Source: a virus. Taken from it: a stretch of 29,884 nucleotides of DNA. The notes beneath the pieces are model-generated. The model saw only the letters and a program-made list of their open reading frames with translations, made no database searches and was not told the origin of the DNA. Below are positions 22,687 to 29,254 of this stretch, piece by piece. The stretch's first letter is position 1, and each line of letters begins with the position of its first letter. The stretch lies in the IMG/VR virus record IMGVR_UViG_3300006916_000242, positions 1-29,884 of that record; one strand, written 5' to 3'. The position numbers and the translations under genes are program-made.

Positions 22687-22910
22687 TTTTTGGTCCTTTC
22701 GTTGAAACGCCGCACCCCGTGCATGACGCTGGTATGATCCCGGCCAGTGGCGCGGGCTATTGCTGCGAATGCGTGGCCCGCCGCGTGGGCATTGGCCCAA
22801 CCCTCCCACCGGGCAGCGACAAGATCAGGGTAGCGCGCGGTGCAAAGCACGTCTTGCAGATCAAGCCCATGCCGGTTAGCAGCCGCTTCCATTGCCTGCA
22901 TAATGGTCAT
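22683..22910 (-). CDS. Stand-alone DnaA domain IV-like protein
   Basis: The protein is 75 residues. The end, IARATGRDHTSVMHGVRRFN (residues 51-70), carries GRDHTSV at 56-62, the DnaA-box-recognition signature of DnaA domain IV (GRDHTTVxHA). The preceding helices DLQDVLCTARYPDLVAARWE and ANAHAAGHAFAAI align in pattern with that domain. The AAA+ ATPase part is absent, so it can bind DnaA boxes but not open DNA. It overlaps the replisome-organizer-like gene and gapR by ATGA at both ends. A DnaA box lies at 25827-25835. A role in phage origin marking or in titrating host sites is inference. Confidence 0.8.
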   Translation of the reverse strand: MTIMQAMEAAANRHGLDLQDVLCTARYPDLVAARWEGWANAHAAGHAFAAIARATGRDHTSVMHGVRRFNERTKK

Positions 22911-23353
22911 GTCAAACCCCGCTTCCTCATTTCGTCATGCGGAACAAGGTTTCGCGCGCATATCTCATTCCACACCGCGCTGCTGGCATAGGAGCGGGCA
23001 ACCGTTTTCCCCTCTTTGATCTGCTTTGCCCAATAAGCCGCCCGGTCAACCGGCTTGTCAGATCGCAAGGAAGGCCGCAGCGCCTCGTCCTGCCAGCGTT
23101 TGTTGTTCAAGTACGTTGACGGGTGAAGCGGTGAAGCTGTCGGAAATGTCTTGGCGAACCATGCATAGAACGCCTTGACGTGCCTGTGAGCCTCTTGCAT
23201 GTCTGCGGTCGTTAACTTGTTCCACGCCTTCCTAGACTGCTCCTTGCCGATCTTGTGCGGCACGTCCGCCCAGAACTCGTCAAAGCCCGTTGTTTGCTTT
23301 TCGACTATAGGCTGTCCGCAATGCGGGCAGTTGCATCCAAAAAGATCACTCAT
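22907..23353 (-). CDS. Replisome organizer / helicase-loader-like C-terminal domain
   Basis: The protein is 148 residues. At the N-terminus is a CNCPHCG cluster (zinc-ribbon half). The region GFDEFWADVPHKIGKEQSRK, AWNKLTTADMQEAHRHVKAF and SPLHPSTYLNNKRWQDE is the domain commonly found at the C-end of phage replication proteins (FWxxYPRKVGKxxAxKAW ... HPxTWLNxxRWxDE). A DNA-binding N-terminal domain, usual in full-length organizers, is missing here. The neighbouring DnaA-IV protein may supply that function. It is coupled by ATGA on both sides. Confidence 0.65.
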   Translation of the reverse strand: MSDLFGCNCPHCGQPIVEKQTTGFDEFWADVPHKIGKEQSRKAWNKLTTADMQEAHRHVKAFYAWFAKTFPTASPLHPSTYLNNKRWQDEALRPSLRSDKPVDRAAYWAKQIKEGKTVARSYASSAVWNEICARNLVPHDEMRKRGLT

Positions 23354-24339
23354 GCCACACCTGCGAACAGATCACCATTGATGCGGGATGCTTCCTGCAA
23401 GTTCGCATTCGCCTGCGCGGCATATTCAGGCTTCAATTCAAACCCGAGATAGCGCCGCCCCATTTTGACAGCCTCATAACCAGTTGATCCGATCCCGTTG
23501 AAAGGGTCCATGACCACATCGCCGGGGCGCGTGTATAAGCGCAGGCATCGCGCGATAACGTCCAACTGCAATGGGCATACATGCTTCTCGTCATTCACCG
23601 CCTTGACGCGGCGCAGGACGTTGCCCTGATTGATATCCATCCAGACAGGGCTTGCCAGCTTCTGCCACTCGTACACGTCGAACCGTGCATCATCCATCAG
23701 GCGGGCCAATGCGGCGTCGTCAGGCACGTCTTGGCACAAACCATTGCGCCGCAAATCATCCAGCCATTCGCGGGCGATTTTCAGAGCGGTCTTTTCGTCT
23801 TCCGGCGCGGCATGAGAAACCGCCCGATCATTCGGCGCATCCTTGCGGAAAAACAGCATATAGTCAGGCATCCCGACGCGGTTCATCACGCTGTCTTTGC
23901 GGATCGTCTTGTAAAGCAACCCAAGAGCCTTGGTGCGCTGCATTTCGACTACCGGGTCTTTCCAGATCGTCGCGCGTCCATGATAGATCAATCCTGCGTC
24001 AGTGTGGGCGCGGATCAGATCGCCCGAAAAATCCTGCAATCCGACTGCCCCATGCTTTCCTTTTCGCATAGGCAAATCTGTGCAGTGAACGCATACAATC
24101 CGACCAGGACGTAATACACGGGTCAAAGCTTCCGCGAAAAACTGATATTGCTCCATGAACGCTTGACCTTCGCCAGCGTTGCCAAGATCTCGCTCGCTGT
24201 CAGAGTAGACAAAAAGATCGCCAAACGGCGGCGAGAAAATCGCGCAATCTACGCTGTTTTCAGGCATAGCGTGCATACCTTCGATGCAATCACTGTTGTG
24301 GACGGCCCACCACTCGCCGCTGTATTCAGGTTGTTTCAT
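23350..24339 (-). CDS. Beta-class DNA methyltransferase
   Basis: The protein is 329 residues. The catalytic motif SPPF is at residues 36-39, and the AdoMet motif DPFNGIGSTGYEAVKMGRRY begins near residue 278, followed by FEL. Motif IV before motif I defines the beta group, whose members methylate N6 of adenine or N4 of cytosine; SPPF does not settle which. A long middle part (about 100-250, with WKDPVVEMQRTKALGLLYKT) may bind the target. No cognate endonuclease is present, so it is likely a protective or regulatory solitary enzyme. It overlaps the helicase by ATGA. Confidence 0.9.
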   Translation of the reverse strand: MKQPEYSGEWWAVHNSDCIEGMHAMPENSVDCAIFSPPFGDLFVYSDSERDLGNAGEGQAFMEQYQFFAEALTRVLRPGRIVCVHCTDLPMRKGKHGAVGLQDFSGDLIRAHTDAGLIYHGRATIWKDPVVEMQRTKALGLLYKTIRKDSVMNRVGMPDYMLFFRKDAPNDRAVSHAAPEDEKTALKIAREWLDDLRRNGLCQDVPDDAALARLMDDARFDVYEWQKLASPVWMDINQGNVLRRVKAVNDEKHVCPLQLDVIARCLRLYTRPGDVVMDPFNGIGSTGYEAVKMGRRYLGFELKPEYAAQANANLQEASRINGDLFAGVA

Positions 24340-25724
24340 GCCACTTCCTCCGATTTAATCCATGCCGGGAATGCTAGATCAAGCGGTCTGTTGTAAACCG
24401 TCCTGACCTTACCGCCGTTCTGCGCCTTCATCATCGCTTCCGACATACGGCGCTTCATTTCGTCGTGCTTTTTGCCCTTGACGTTGATTGCCTGCCAAAT
24501 GGCGTTTTCCGTGTCTGCAATCACGATATCGTTGCGAACCCTCTCCGTCTGGCCAAAACGATGTGACCTTCGAACAGCCTGATAGTGCTGTTCATACGAA
24601 AACGAGATTGATGCGAATACGGCATGGGCGCAATGCTGCCAGTTAACGCCAAACCCCGCCAATTTAGGCTTTGTGACAATAGCGCGGAAATCACCATCAG
24701 CAAAACCCAGCAGCCGCCGCTCTTTTTCCTCCGGCGTCATATCGCCCCGAACCTCAACAGCGCCTTCAACCATCTTGGCCAGCATCGCGCTTTCTTCGTT
24801 GCTCTCGCACCACACAGTCACGGGATTGTCATGGTTTGCCAATTGCGCAGCCATTTCGCATCGGTCTTGCGCTGTCAAACGCTTCTCTTTGTGAAAGCTT
24901 GTCGCGCTCATTTCGGGAATGCGAAAAAGCATTCCTTGGTCAACATCCTGTTGCCGATCAGCCTCGACGACATGAATGCGCCGTTCAATCTCTGGCAGGA
25001 TATATCCGGTATCGTCACCACCGAGATCGGATGGCAAAGTTGCGCAACGCGACCACGACGCGACCCATTGCCAGAAATCCTCGACAGCGTGGCCCTTTAG
25101 CCGCCACTCTTGGGATGCTGTTGATGTATCGTTGATGAACCATTGAGACAGCATTTCCTGCTGACGCATGACACCAAGAAACTCAGCATGGTTTCCAAGT
25201 TCCATGTGATCGTTTGGTGACGGCGTTGCTGTTGCCGCCAGCTTAAACCGGCAGTCAGAAAATGCTGCCATAAGACGATTGCGGGTTTGCCCTGCAAATG
25301 ATTTGAGAATGCTGCTTTCATCAAGCACCACGCCACCAAACGCGCTCGGGTCCAGCTTAGAAATCCGCTCATAGTTTGCCACCATGATGCCTTCGCCAAC
25401 ATCTTCTGCTTCCTTGACCTGGCGCGCGTCAATCCCGAATTTTTGCCCTTCGCGGATCATCTGACCAGCAACTGCAAGAGGGGTCAAAATCAAAACAGGC
25501 TTGCGTGTTTCTTCTGAAACTTGTCTTGCCCATTCCAGCTCGGACAAAGATTTGCCCAACCCAGTATCTAGGAACAGCGCCGCCGAACCGCGAGACAAAG
25601 CAAAATCCACAGAAACTATCTGATGCTTCTTCATGGCATCATTCATCGCCTTTGGGTCAAAACCGTTCATCTGCGCGGCAACGGCCCGAGCCGCTATGAA
25701 TTCTCTGTACGCTTCCAATCCCAT
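24336..25724 (-). CDS. SF2 (SNF2-like) helicase
   Basis: The protein is 462 residues. Walker A DTGLGKS is at 53-59, the DExx box LDES at 134-137, motif III ATATPSPND at 164-172, and motif VI RRSHRFGQ at 385-392. The RxxRxGQ arginine finger is as in SNF2-type enzymes. A further conserved stretch AIVTKPKLAGFGVNWQHCAH precedes motif VI. Such phage helicases work in replication fork or recombination intermediate handling. ATG at 25724 has a perfect AGGAGG 4 bases upstream, better than the ATG at 25763. The gene is paired with the methyltransferase. Its ribosome site matches the loop of the candidate RNA at 26249. Confidence 0.9.
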   Translation of the reverse strand: MGLEAYREFIAARAVAAQMNGFDPKAMNDAMKKHQIVSVDFALSRGSAALFLDTGLGKSLSELEWARQVSEETRKPVLILTPLAVAGQMIREGQKFGIDARQVKEAEDVGEGIMVANYERISKLDPSAFGGVVLDESSILKSFAGQTRNRLMAAFSDCRFKLAATATPSPNDHMELGNHAEFLGVMRQQEMLSQWFINDTSTASQEWRLKGHAVEDFWQWVASWSRCATLPSDLGGDDTGYILPEIERRIHVVEADRQQDVDQGMLFRIPEMSATSFHKEKRLTAQDRCEMAAQLANHDNPVTVWCESNEESAMLAKMVEGAVEVRGDMTPEEKERRLLGFADGDFRAIVTKPKLAGFGVNWQHCAHAVFASISFSYEQHYQAVRRSHRFGQTERVRNDIVIADTENAIWQAINVKGKKHDEMKRRMSEAMMKAQNGGKVRTVYNRPLDLAFPAWIKSEEVA

Positions 25725-25826
25725 ATTTCCTCCTAACCGCAAGTTGTGGCGCTGGCCGGACATTGAACGGGTCTATCCGGCTTTTCAAAACACTTGCGCT
25801 GTTGCAATTGGCCCCGCAGCGTCCAC

Positions 25827-25835
25827 TTATCCACA
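25827..25835 (+). other. Perfect DnaA box (TTATCCACA)
   Basis: The nine bases match the DnaA box consensus TTATNCACA exactly. Next to it, on the right, is an AT-rich run. It is the only perfect copy I found in the window, and it lies in the non-coding region ahead of the replication genes. One box alone could arise by chance, but the adjacent module encodes a DnaA domain IV. Confidence 0.6.
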
Positions 25836-26072
25836 TTCCTACCTTTGCGAGAATATGTCTAATCACGTTTTTTGTTTCACTTTCATTCACTTAGGCATAG
25901 TTCCGCTTTCCGCTCAGGCTGACCCTGTAAGGATCAAAGCGGCCTGCCTGCCCACATGCTTTGTATCGACGCGCTACCCGTTTCACTGGTGGGTCAGTCC
26001 ATTGACCGCGACAATGAGAGATTGCCGCCACTCGTCAGCCTATATGCGCGCTTCTGTCTGGGAACGTAGGCG

Positions 26073-26177
26073 TTACACCAGATCGGCCCGGAAATCCTTT
26101 AGCGCCCCGTAGGTCGCACAGGCAAAGAGGCCCAAAGCATCTGGATTATTCGGGAAATCCAGCAAATCCGCACCCAT
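26073..26177 (-). CDS. Possible 34-residue peptide
   Basis: The frame reads MGADLLDFPNNPDALGLFAC, then ATYGALKDFRADLV. The composition looks protein-like (acidic, helical) and third-position bases are moderately GC-rich, but there is no ribosome site ahead of the ATG. A TTG 6 codons upstream would extend it to 40 residues. Low confidence; it may be a chance frame in a regulatory region. Confidence 0.25.
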   Translation of the reverse strand: MGADLLDFPNNPDALGLFACATYGALKDFRADLV

Positions 26178-26213
26178 TTTATTAAAAACGGTCAAAAATC
26201 AGCAGGGATTTTC

Positions 26214-26242
26214 TTGAAGCTCGCCCGCGTCTGCGGTATATC
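26214..26242 (+). promoter_or_regulatory. Promoter for rightward small RNA
   Basis: TTGAAG and TATATC (each 4 of 6 to consensus) are separated by exactly 17 bases on the plus strand. The start point predicted 7 bases after the -10 element is 26249, which is the first base of the first hairpin. The direction opposes all neighbouring genes. Confidence 0.5.
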
Positions 26243-26248
26243 TTCGTC

Positions 26249-26330
26249 GTGACGCGCTGAAACCCTGCGAAAGTTTCGCGTCACCAGGCGGCGTTGACCC
26301 TTCCTCCGGGTCCGCCGCCGCTTTCTTTCT
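26249..26330 (+). ncRNA. Candidate ~80-nt antisense-oriented small RNA
   Basis: Two hairpins follow the promoter. The first pairs GTGACGCG (26249-26256) with CGCGTCAC (26277-26284) and extends inside with AAAC/GTTT (26260-26263 / 26273-26276). The second, 2 bases later, is a 12-bp stem with a TT bulge and the loop TTCCTCC, ending in a U-rich tail. No reading frame of note lies within it. The loop is complementary to GGAGGAA, the exact ribosome site core of the SF2 helicase gene (25724) and of the erf gene (28502). Position and orientation recall the lambda OOP RNA, which is transcribed against the early operon beside the replication genes. Expression is not proven. Confidence 0.5.
26287..26330 (+). 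terminator. Intrinsic-type terminator, plus strand
   Basis: The stem is GGCGGCG-TT-GACCC paired with GGGTC-CGCCGCC, with loop TTCCTCC, followed on the plus strand by GCTTTCTTTCT. On the minus strand no U-tract follows. The tail is interrupted by Cs, so efficiency is uncertain, but the stem is very stable. Confidence 0.6.
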
Positions 26331-26364
26331 ATCAAAGCACAGCACCACTTTTCAAGCTATGCTT

Positions 26365-26394
26365 TTTGCAAATGTGTAAAGTCATGTTTGCAAA
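26365..26394. promoter_or_regulatory. Paired TTTGCAAA palindromes
   Basis: The palindrome TTTGCAAA occurs at 26365-26372 and 26387-26394, starts 22 bases apart, about two helical turns. The second copy lies across the end of the HNH nuclease gene. Spacing by full turns suggests a protein binding site, perhaps for one of the phage HTH proteins, but no promoter of good quality overlaps. Confidence 0.35.
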
Positions 26395-26714
26395 CCCCGC
26401 GCCACACTTGGCAGAAACCCATGATCCGGCCCATTCTCGGCCTCCCATGTCCGTTTCGCCGCGTGATACCCGCGCGGCCCACGGTGACACGCCACGCAAA
26501 GCGGGATCGTTTTCATATCATCCCGCGCCATGCCGCCAGACCGGCAGTGGTGCGCCTCAGACGGTGGCGCAGCGCCGCAGACGCAGCACGGCAGGCCCTT
26601 GATTGCCAGCATGTGCGCTAGCCCGGCCATGCCAGCCTCTGACGCCCTGTAAGCGATTTTCTTGTCACTGCGGGGCTTGATAGGCTTCCCGCGATTTATG
26701 GGGCTGCGTTTCAT
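26382..26714 (-). CDS. HNH-type nuclease, Ref/YbcO-like
   Basis: The protein is 110 residues. A basic N-terminus (MKRSPINRGKPIKPRSDKK) is followed by GLPCCVCGAAPPSEAHHCRS and TIPLCVACHRGPRGYHAAKR. Two CxxC pairs and the SEAHH and CHRG-GYH motifs give the beta-beta-alpha metal fold seen in the RecA-dependent nuclease Ref of P1 and the YbcO/DUF968 proteins of lambdoid nin regions. It would nick or cut DNA in recombination. It is coupled to the NinB-like gene (ATGA), which supports the recombination assignment. Whether it depends on RecA cannot be told from sequence. Confidence 0.7.
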   Translation of the reverse strand: MKRSPINRGKPIKPRSDKKIAYRASEAGMAGLAHMLAIKGLPCCVCGAAPPSEAHHCRSGGMARDDMKTIPLCVACHRGPRGYHAAKRTWEAENGPDHGFLPSVARGLQT

Positions 26715-27166
26715 GCTTGCGCCCCGTATTTCAGCGCCTCGGGATCGGTCAGGCGAAAGCCCATACCGCGATATTCCCGCGCGATGATGTCCATAAATTC
26801 CTTCTGCTGCTTGGTGGTCATGTGCCTTGTGACCGGCAGGTCAACAAACTGCACAAGGCGCAGTTTGGTCGCGTAGTCGAGCGGCTTTAGAAGGTCGTCA
26901 TATTCAGCGCACCAAGCGTCATTTTCCCGGCGCAGGATCGGAACGCCAAAGCGCAACTTGCATTCCGCTTTGACTTCTTCCGGGTCAGTATCCCCGCGCT
27001 GGTCGCTGATTTCCTTGTACCAGCGATGGGCAAGGGCGTTCTGCGGGTTTGTCCGCTTTTTGCCCTTGGTCCACGCCACTGTGACGGGAAACTCAGCCAA
27101 GCCGCCCGCAAAAAAGCGGGCCAGCTTTGCCGCGTCTTCGTGGGTTTCGAGAACGCGGGAAGGCAT
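26711..27166 (-). CDS. NinB-like recombination mediator
   Basis: The protein is 151 residues. KRTNPQNALAHRWYKEISDQ is the typical start of a NinB/Orf-like domain (RTxxQNxxxxxWxxDI), followed by EECKLRFGVPILRRE-like sequence (actual AECKLRFGVPILRREND) and TTKQQKEFMDIIAREYRGMG near the end, where the family has a conserved helix. Lambda Orf (NinB) binds ssDNA and helps load recombinases. The neighbours Erf, RusA and an HNH nuclease fit. Start and previous stop overlap by one base (TGATG). The family call is by motif and context. Confidence 0.55.
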   Translation of the reverse strand: MPSRVLETHEDAAKLARFFAGGLAEFPVTVAWTKGKKRTNPQNALAHRWYKEISDQRGDTDPEEVKAECKLRFGVPILRRENDAWCAEYDDLLKPLDYATKLRLVQFVDLPVTRHMTTKQQKEFMDIIAREYRGMGFRLTDPEALKYGAQA

Positions 27167-27846
27167 CAGAATGCCTCTTTTTCTTGCCAGACTTTGACAC
27201 CATCAATCTGTGCTGACTTGTGGTTCCGCCGCACATACTCGTCAATAAATGCAGTGATAGCGTCACGGTCGTTCCCGGCAATCCAATGCAGAGCCGCGCG
27301 GTGATCTTCGATGGCATACCGGGTGACAGTGCGCAGGCCCTTCACAGTGTCCTTGTTGGCTGCGCTTGCCGCCTTCTTAGCCTCAATGGCTTCCGCTTGC
27401 AGTCGAGCGGCTTCCGTCGCGGCTTCATAGTCGGACGCATTAGCTTTCCGCGCCGCCTCTTCCGCCTCGCGCTCTTTGCGCCGTGCTTCCTCGTATGCCG
27501 CGCGCTTGGCGGCTTCCTTTTCTTCTGCCAGCTTGCGCTTGAAAGGATCGACCACGGCGGCAAGGCCCTTTAGCCGACGCTCAATATCATCCTCAGTCGG
27601 CTTCCACCTTGCAATTTCAGCCTTCCAGATATCGTGCAGCGGTGCGGTTGCCGACTTCTTTGCCTTGGCAAGATCAGACTTCGCAGACCGAATTTCCTTG
27701 ATGATAGCGTCAACCGCCTTCATCTGGTCTTCGGTTTCGACCGGCGAACCATCCAGCCAGTTTTCGGCCTCGCTGATAGCGTCTCCATACGGGGCAAGCG
27801 CTTCGTCAATGGGGTCAGGCGGGTTGTTGTGGCCCATTCCGTCCAT
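27166..27846 (-). CDS. Coiled-coil protein downstream of erf
   Basis: The protein is 226 residues, starting MDGMGHNNPPDPIDEALAPY. The opening MGHNNPPD is common to many alphaproteobacterial phage proteins. Residues about 50-175 form long charged helices (LAEEKEAAKRAAYEEARRKE, REAEEAARKANASDYEAATE), a clear coiled coil. The C-terminal part (TRYAIEDHRAALHWIAGNDR, DAITAFIDEYVRRNHKS) is globular. The ATG at 27846 has GGAG 8 bases ahead; a TTG at 27864 would give an overlap with erf but no better site. Its place between Erf and NinB-like genes suggests a recombination accessory role. Confidence 0.6.
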   Translation of the reverse strand: MDGMGHNNPPDPIDEALAPYGDAISEAENWLDGSPVETEDQMKAVDAIIKEIRSAKSDLAKAKKSATAPLHDIWKAEIARWKPTEDDIERRLKGLAAVVDPFKRKLAEEKEAAKRAAYEEARRKEREAEEAARKANASDYEAATEAARLQAEAIEAKKAASAANKDTVKGLRTVTRYAIEDHRAALHWIAGNDRDAITAFIDEYVRRNHKSAQIDGVKVWQEKEAF

Positions 27847-27860
27847 GTCATTTACTCCGA

Positions 27861-28502
27861 TCAATAGGGAATTTCGTCAGCAAGGTCCGAGTTGTCTGGC
27901 CTTGCGGGCTGGTCCAGTTCCGCCTTGCGGGCGTCCTTGGCTTGGATGATTGCGGGAACCGTCTGCACAGGCTTGGGAAGGTCCGACCAAATGGCCTTGA
28001 GTTGGTCCAGGCTATCCGCCCCCGCCAAGCTGTCCTTTGCGGCGTCCAGCGCCTCCTGCGGCGGTCCAGCGGGCTTGCGGTCCTCGCCCTTTGGCGCGGC
28101 CTTTGCAGCGGCGTTCCCGTCATCATCTTCCGGCGCAATTCCTGCCATGCTCATGAGGCCGTAGCGCCGCGCGTAAGTCACGGCAGAGCCATACCCCTGC
28201 ATGTCGTTTTTCTGGACAATCAGCGGGACGCGGCATTTCAGTTCGGTGCCGGTTTCGCCGTGGAGCAGGATAGTTTCCACGTAGCGCCCGCTTTCATCGT
28301 CAACGGTCGGCTGCACCACGGCGATACCGTTGGCATTCAGCGCCGGAAGGCAAGCATCCATGACGCTGGCAAGGTCTGCATACTTGCTGCGAAAATGTGG
28401 GTTGTTTGCGGATTTCAGCGCCTTGCCCATTTGGGCCTGAGCCATTGCCAAAGCGGCGGCAACGCTCTTGTGCGAAACTGTAATCACCTCTTGCTTGCTC
28501 AT
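27861..28502 (-). CDS. erf: Erf-family single-strand annealing protein
   Basis: The protein is 213 residues. NPHFRSKYADLASVMDA (34-50), ALNANGIAVVQ (54-64) and GYGSAVTYARRYGLMSMAGI (103-122) followed by EDDDGN are the hallmark of Erf/Sak-type annealing proteins. They pair complementary single strands during phage recombination and genome circularisation. The C-terminal 80 residues are a low-complexity linker plus a short acidic end (DNSDLADEIPY) that resembles an SSB-type tip. A perfect AGGAGGAAAG site inside the end of the RusA gene precedes the ATG, and the two genes overlap by ATGA. Confidence 0.9.
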   Translation of the reverse strand: MSKQEVITVSHKSVAAALAMAQAQMGKALKSANNPHFRSKYADLASVMDACLPALNANGIAVVQPTVDDESGRYVETILLHGETGTELKCRVPLIVQKNDMQGYGSAVTYARRYGLMSMAGIAPEDDDGNAAAKAAPKGEDRKPAGPPQEALDAAKDSLAGADSLDQLKAIWSDLPKPVQTVPAIIQAKDARKAELDQPARPDNSDLADEIPY

Positions 28503-28864
28503 TCTCTTTCCTCCTTCGGTTTAATGTGAACCAGAACCGCGCCGCCTTTGACCGGCTCGGAAAACTGGCTTGGGAAAACGCAACGGAACCCGTGGTCATC
28601 GCAGCCCATTGCATCGGCTATCCCGTCAATCGCGGCTTTCAGCATGTGCGGCATGTTCTGCGCGTCACGCCTGCGCCGATCCGGCGGGGCATAGGTAAAA
28701 TCCAAAACCGCACCCGGCATAGGCGGCACCCCATGGTGCTGACACATAGCCCAAGCCTCGCGGCGATACGCCTTTGTAGCCCGTGACCGGCTGGACCAAT
28801 GGCCCCGCGCGTTGCTGCTTAAATCGCGGCTAGGCCACGACAGGCGGATAAGGTACTCCTTCAC
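28499..28864 (-). CDS. rusA: RusA-family Holliday junction resolvase
   Basis: The protein is 121 residues. The active region PPDRRRRDAQNMPHMLKAAI and DGIADAMGCDDHGF (residues 60-93) matches RusA, with D67, N70, D80 and D89/D90 at the acidic metal-binding positions (RusA pattern DxDN...K...D...DD). RusA is a dimer that cuts four-way junctions symmetrically; E. coli RusA is 120 residues, the same length. It is coupled to the HTH gene and to erf by ATGA overlaps. The family call is secure. Confidence 0.88.
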   Translation of the reverse strand: MKEYLIRLSWPSRDLSSNARGHWSSRSRATKAYRREAWAMCQHHGVPPMPGAVLDFTYAPPDRRRRDAQNMPHMLKAAIDGIADAMGCDDHGFRCVFPSQFSEPVKGGAVLVHIKPKEERE

Positions 28865-29082
28865 GCCTCAGACCCCTTGCGCCACTCCTTGACCCGCGCA
28901 ACATCGCCGTTGGCCTTCTGCACACGCACCCACCGATTGGCCAAAGGATAGCCGCCCTCCTTGATATCCAAGATGCGGCGCGGCAAATGGCTGACGCCAT
29001 ACAGGCGAAGAGCCTCAAGCCCGGTGATCGTGCGGCCTTCCTCAAAGTGCTGACGAAGCAGCGCATTTTGCGTCTCAATCAT
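28861..29082 (-). CDS. Small HTH protein (HTH_39-like)
   Basis: The protein is 73 residues: MIETQNALLRQHFEEGRTIT, then GLEALRLYGVSHLPRRILDI and KEGGYPLANRWVRVQ. The pattern TQN..LL.H...G.TIT.LEAL..YG...L..RI.DI...GY is that of the common phage helix-turn-helix domain HTH_39. AAGGAAAAGAG lies ahead of the ATG. It is the first gene of the block leading to RusA and is separated from the RHH gene block by a hairpin. It probably binds DNA as regulator or excision-type factor; target unknown. Confidence 0.75.
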   Translation of the reverse strand: MIETQNALLRQHFEEGRTITGLEALRLYGVSHLPRRILDIKEGGYPLANRWVRVQKANGDVARVKEWRKGSEA

Positions 29083-29090
29083 GCTCTTTT

Positions 29091-29131
29091 CCTTTTCGAA
29101 AAGGCCGGGGGCGTCTTGGGTTGCCCCCGGC
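29091..29131 (-). terminator. Hairpin with short U-tract, plus adjacent palindrome
   Basis: A perfect 9-bp stem, GCCGGGGGC (29104-29112) and GCCCCCGGC (29123-29131), with a 10-base loop is followed on the minus strand by TTTTCG. It lies between the RHH block and the HTH/RusA block, so it may attenuate early transcription. The bases right after it form a 14-bp palindrome CCTTTTCGAAAAGG (29091-29104) that directly precedes the ribosome site of the HTH gene. The short U-tract makes a full terminator doubtful. Confidence 0.45.
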
Positions 29132-29170
29132 TAGTTTCCCGCGACAGGGAGGAAAACGCGGGTCGTTCGT

Positions 29171-29254
29171 TTAGGACTGGCGCGCTTCCTTCGCGGCCAG
29201 AAGCGCGGCGATCAGCGGCGCATTCGGCTTCTGGATGGGGTGCGCCGGGTTCAT
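29171..29254 (-). CDS. 27-residue microprotein coupled to RHH gene
   Basis: The frame reads MNPAHPIQKPNAPLIAALLA, then AKEARQS. Its ATG overlaps the RHH gene stop (ATGA) and GGGAGG lies 8 bases ahead, both features of genuine genes here. The C-terminal half is a short amphipathic helix. Too short to assign; it could be a modulator peptide or a leader. Confidence 0.45.
   Translation of the reverse strand: MNPAHPIQKPNAPLIAALLAAKEARQS

Larger units (their letters stand above)
25725..26381. other. Long region without clear protein gene, regulatory and possible origin
   Basis: Of these 657 bases, 25725-26072 holds no convincing frame; it contains a DnaA box and an AT-rich run of about 55 bases beside it (25840-25895). 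From 26073 to 26177 is a short minus-strand frame. From 26214 to 26330 is a promoter, two hairpins and a U-rich end on the plus strand. From 26365 two TTTGCAAA palindromes lie 22 bases apart. This makes a candidate origin and control region inside an otherwise gapless operon. No iterons were seen. Confidence 0.5.

Noticed and set aside
25657-25890. Minus-strand frame MNESETKNVIRHILAKVGMW, 77 residues
   Set aside because: GTG start without ribosome site, AT-rich codons unlike neighbours, spans the DnaA box, and overlaps the helicase start by 68 bases. Possibly real but weaker than the non-coding reading.
25854-26112. Plus-strand frame MSNHVFCFTFIHLGIVPLSA in the gene-free region
   Set aside because: No ribosome site or family likeness; Cys/Arg/Trp-rich composition typical of chance frames.
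26130-26165. Inverted repeat CTGGATT / AATCCAG
   Set aside because: Short stem within a possible small frame, with no U-tract; not distinguishable from chance.
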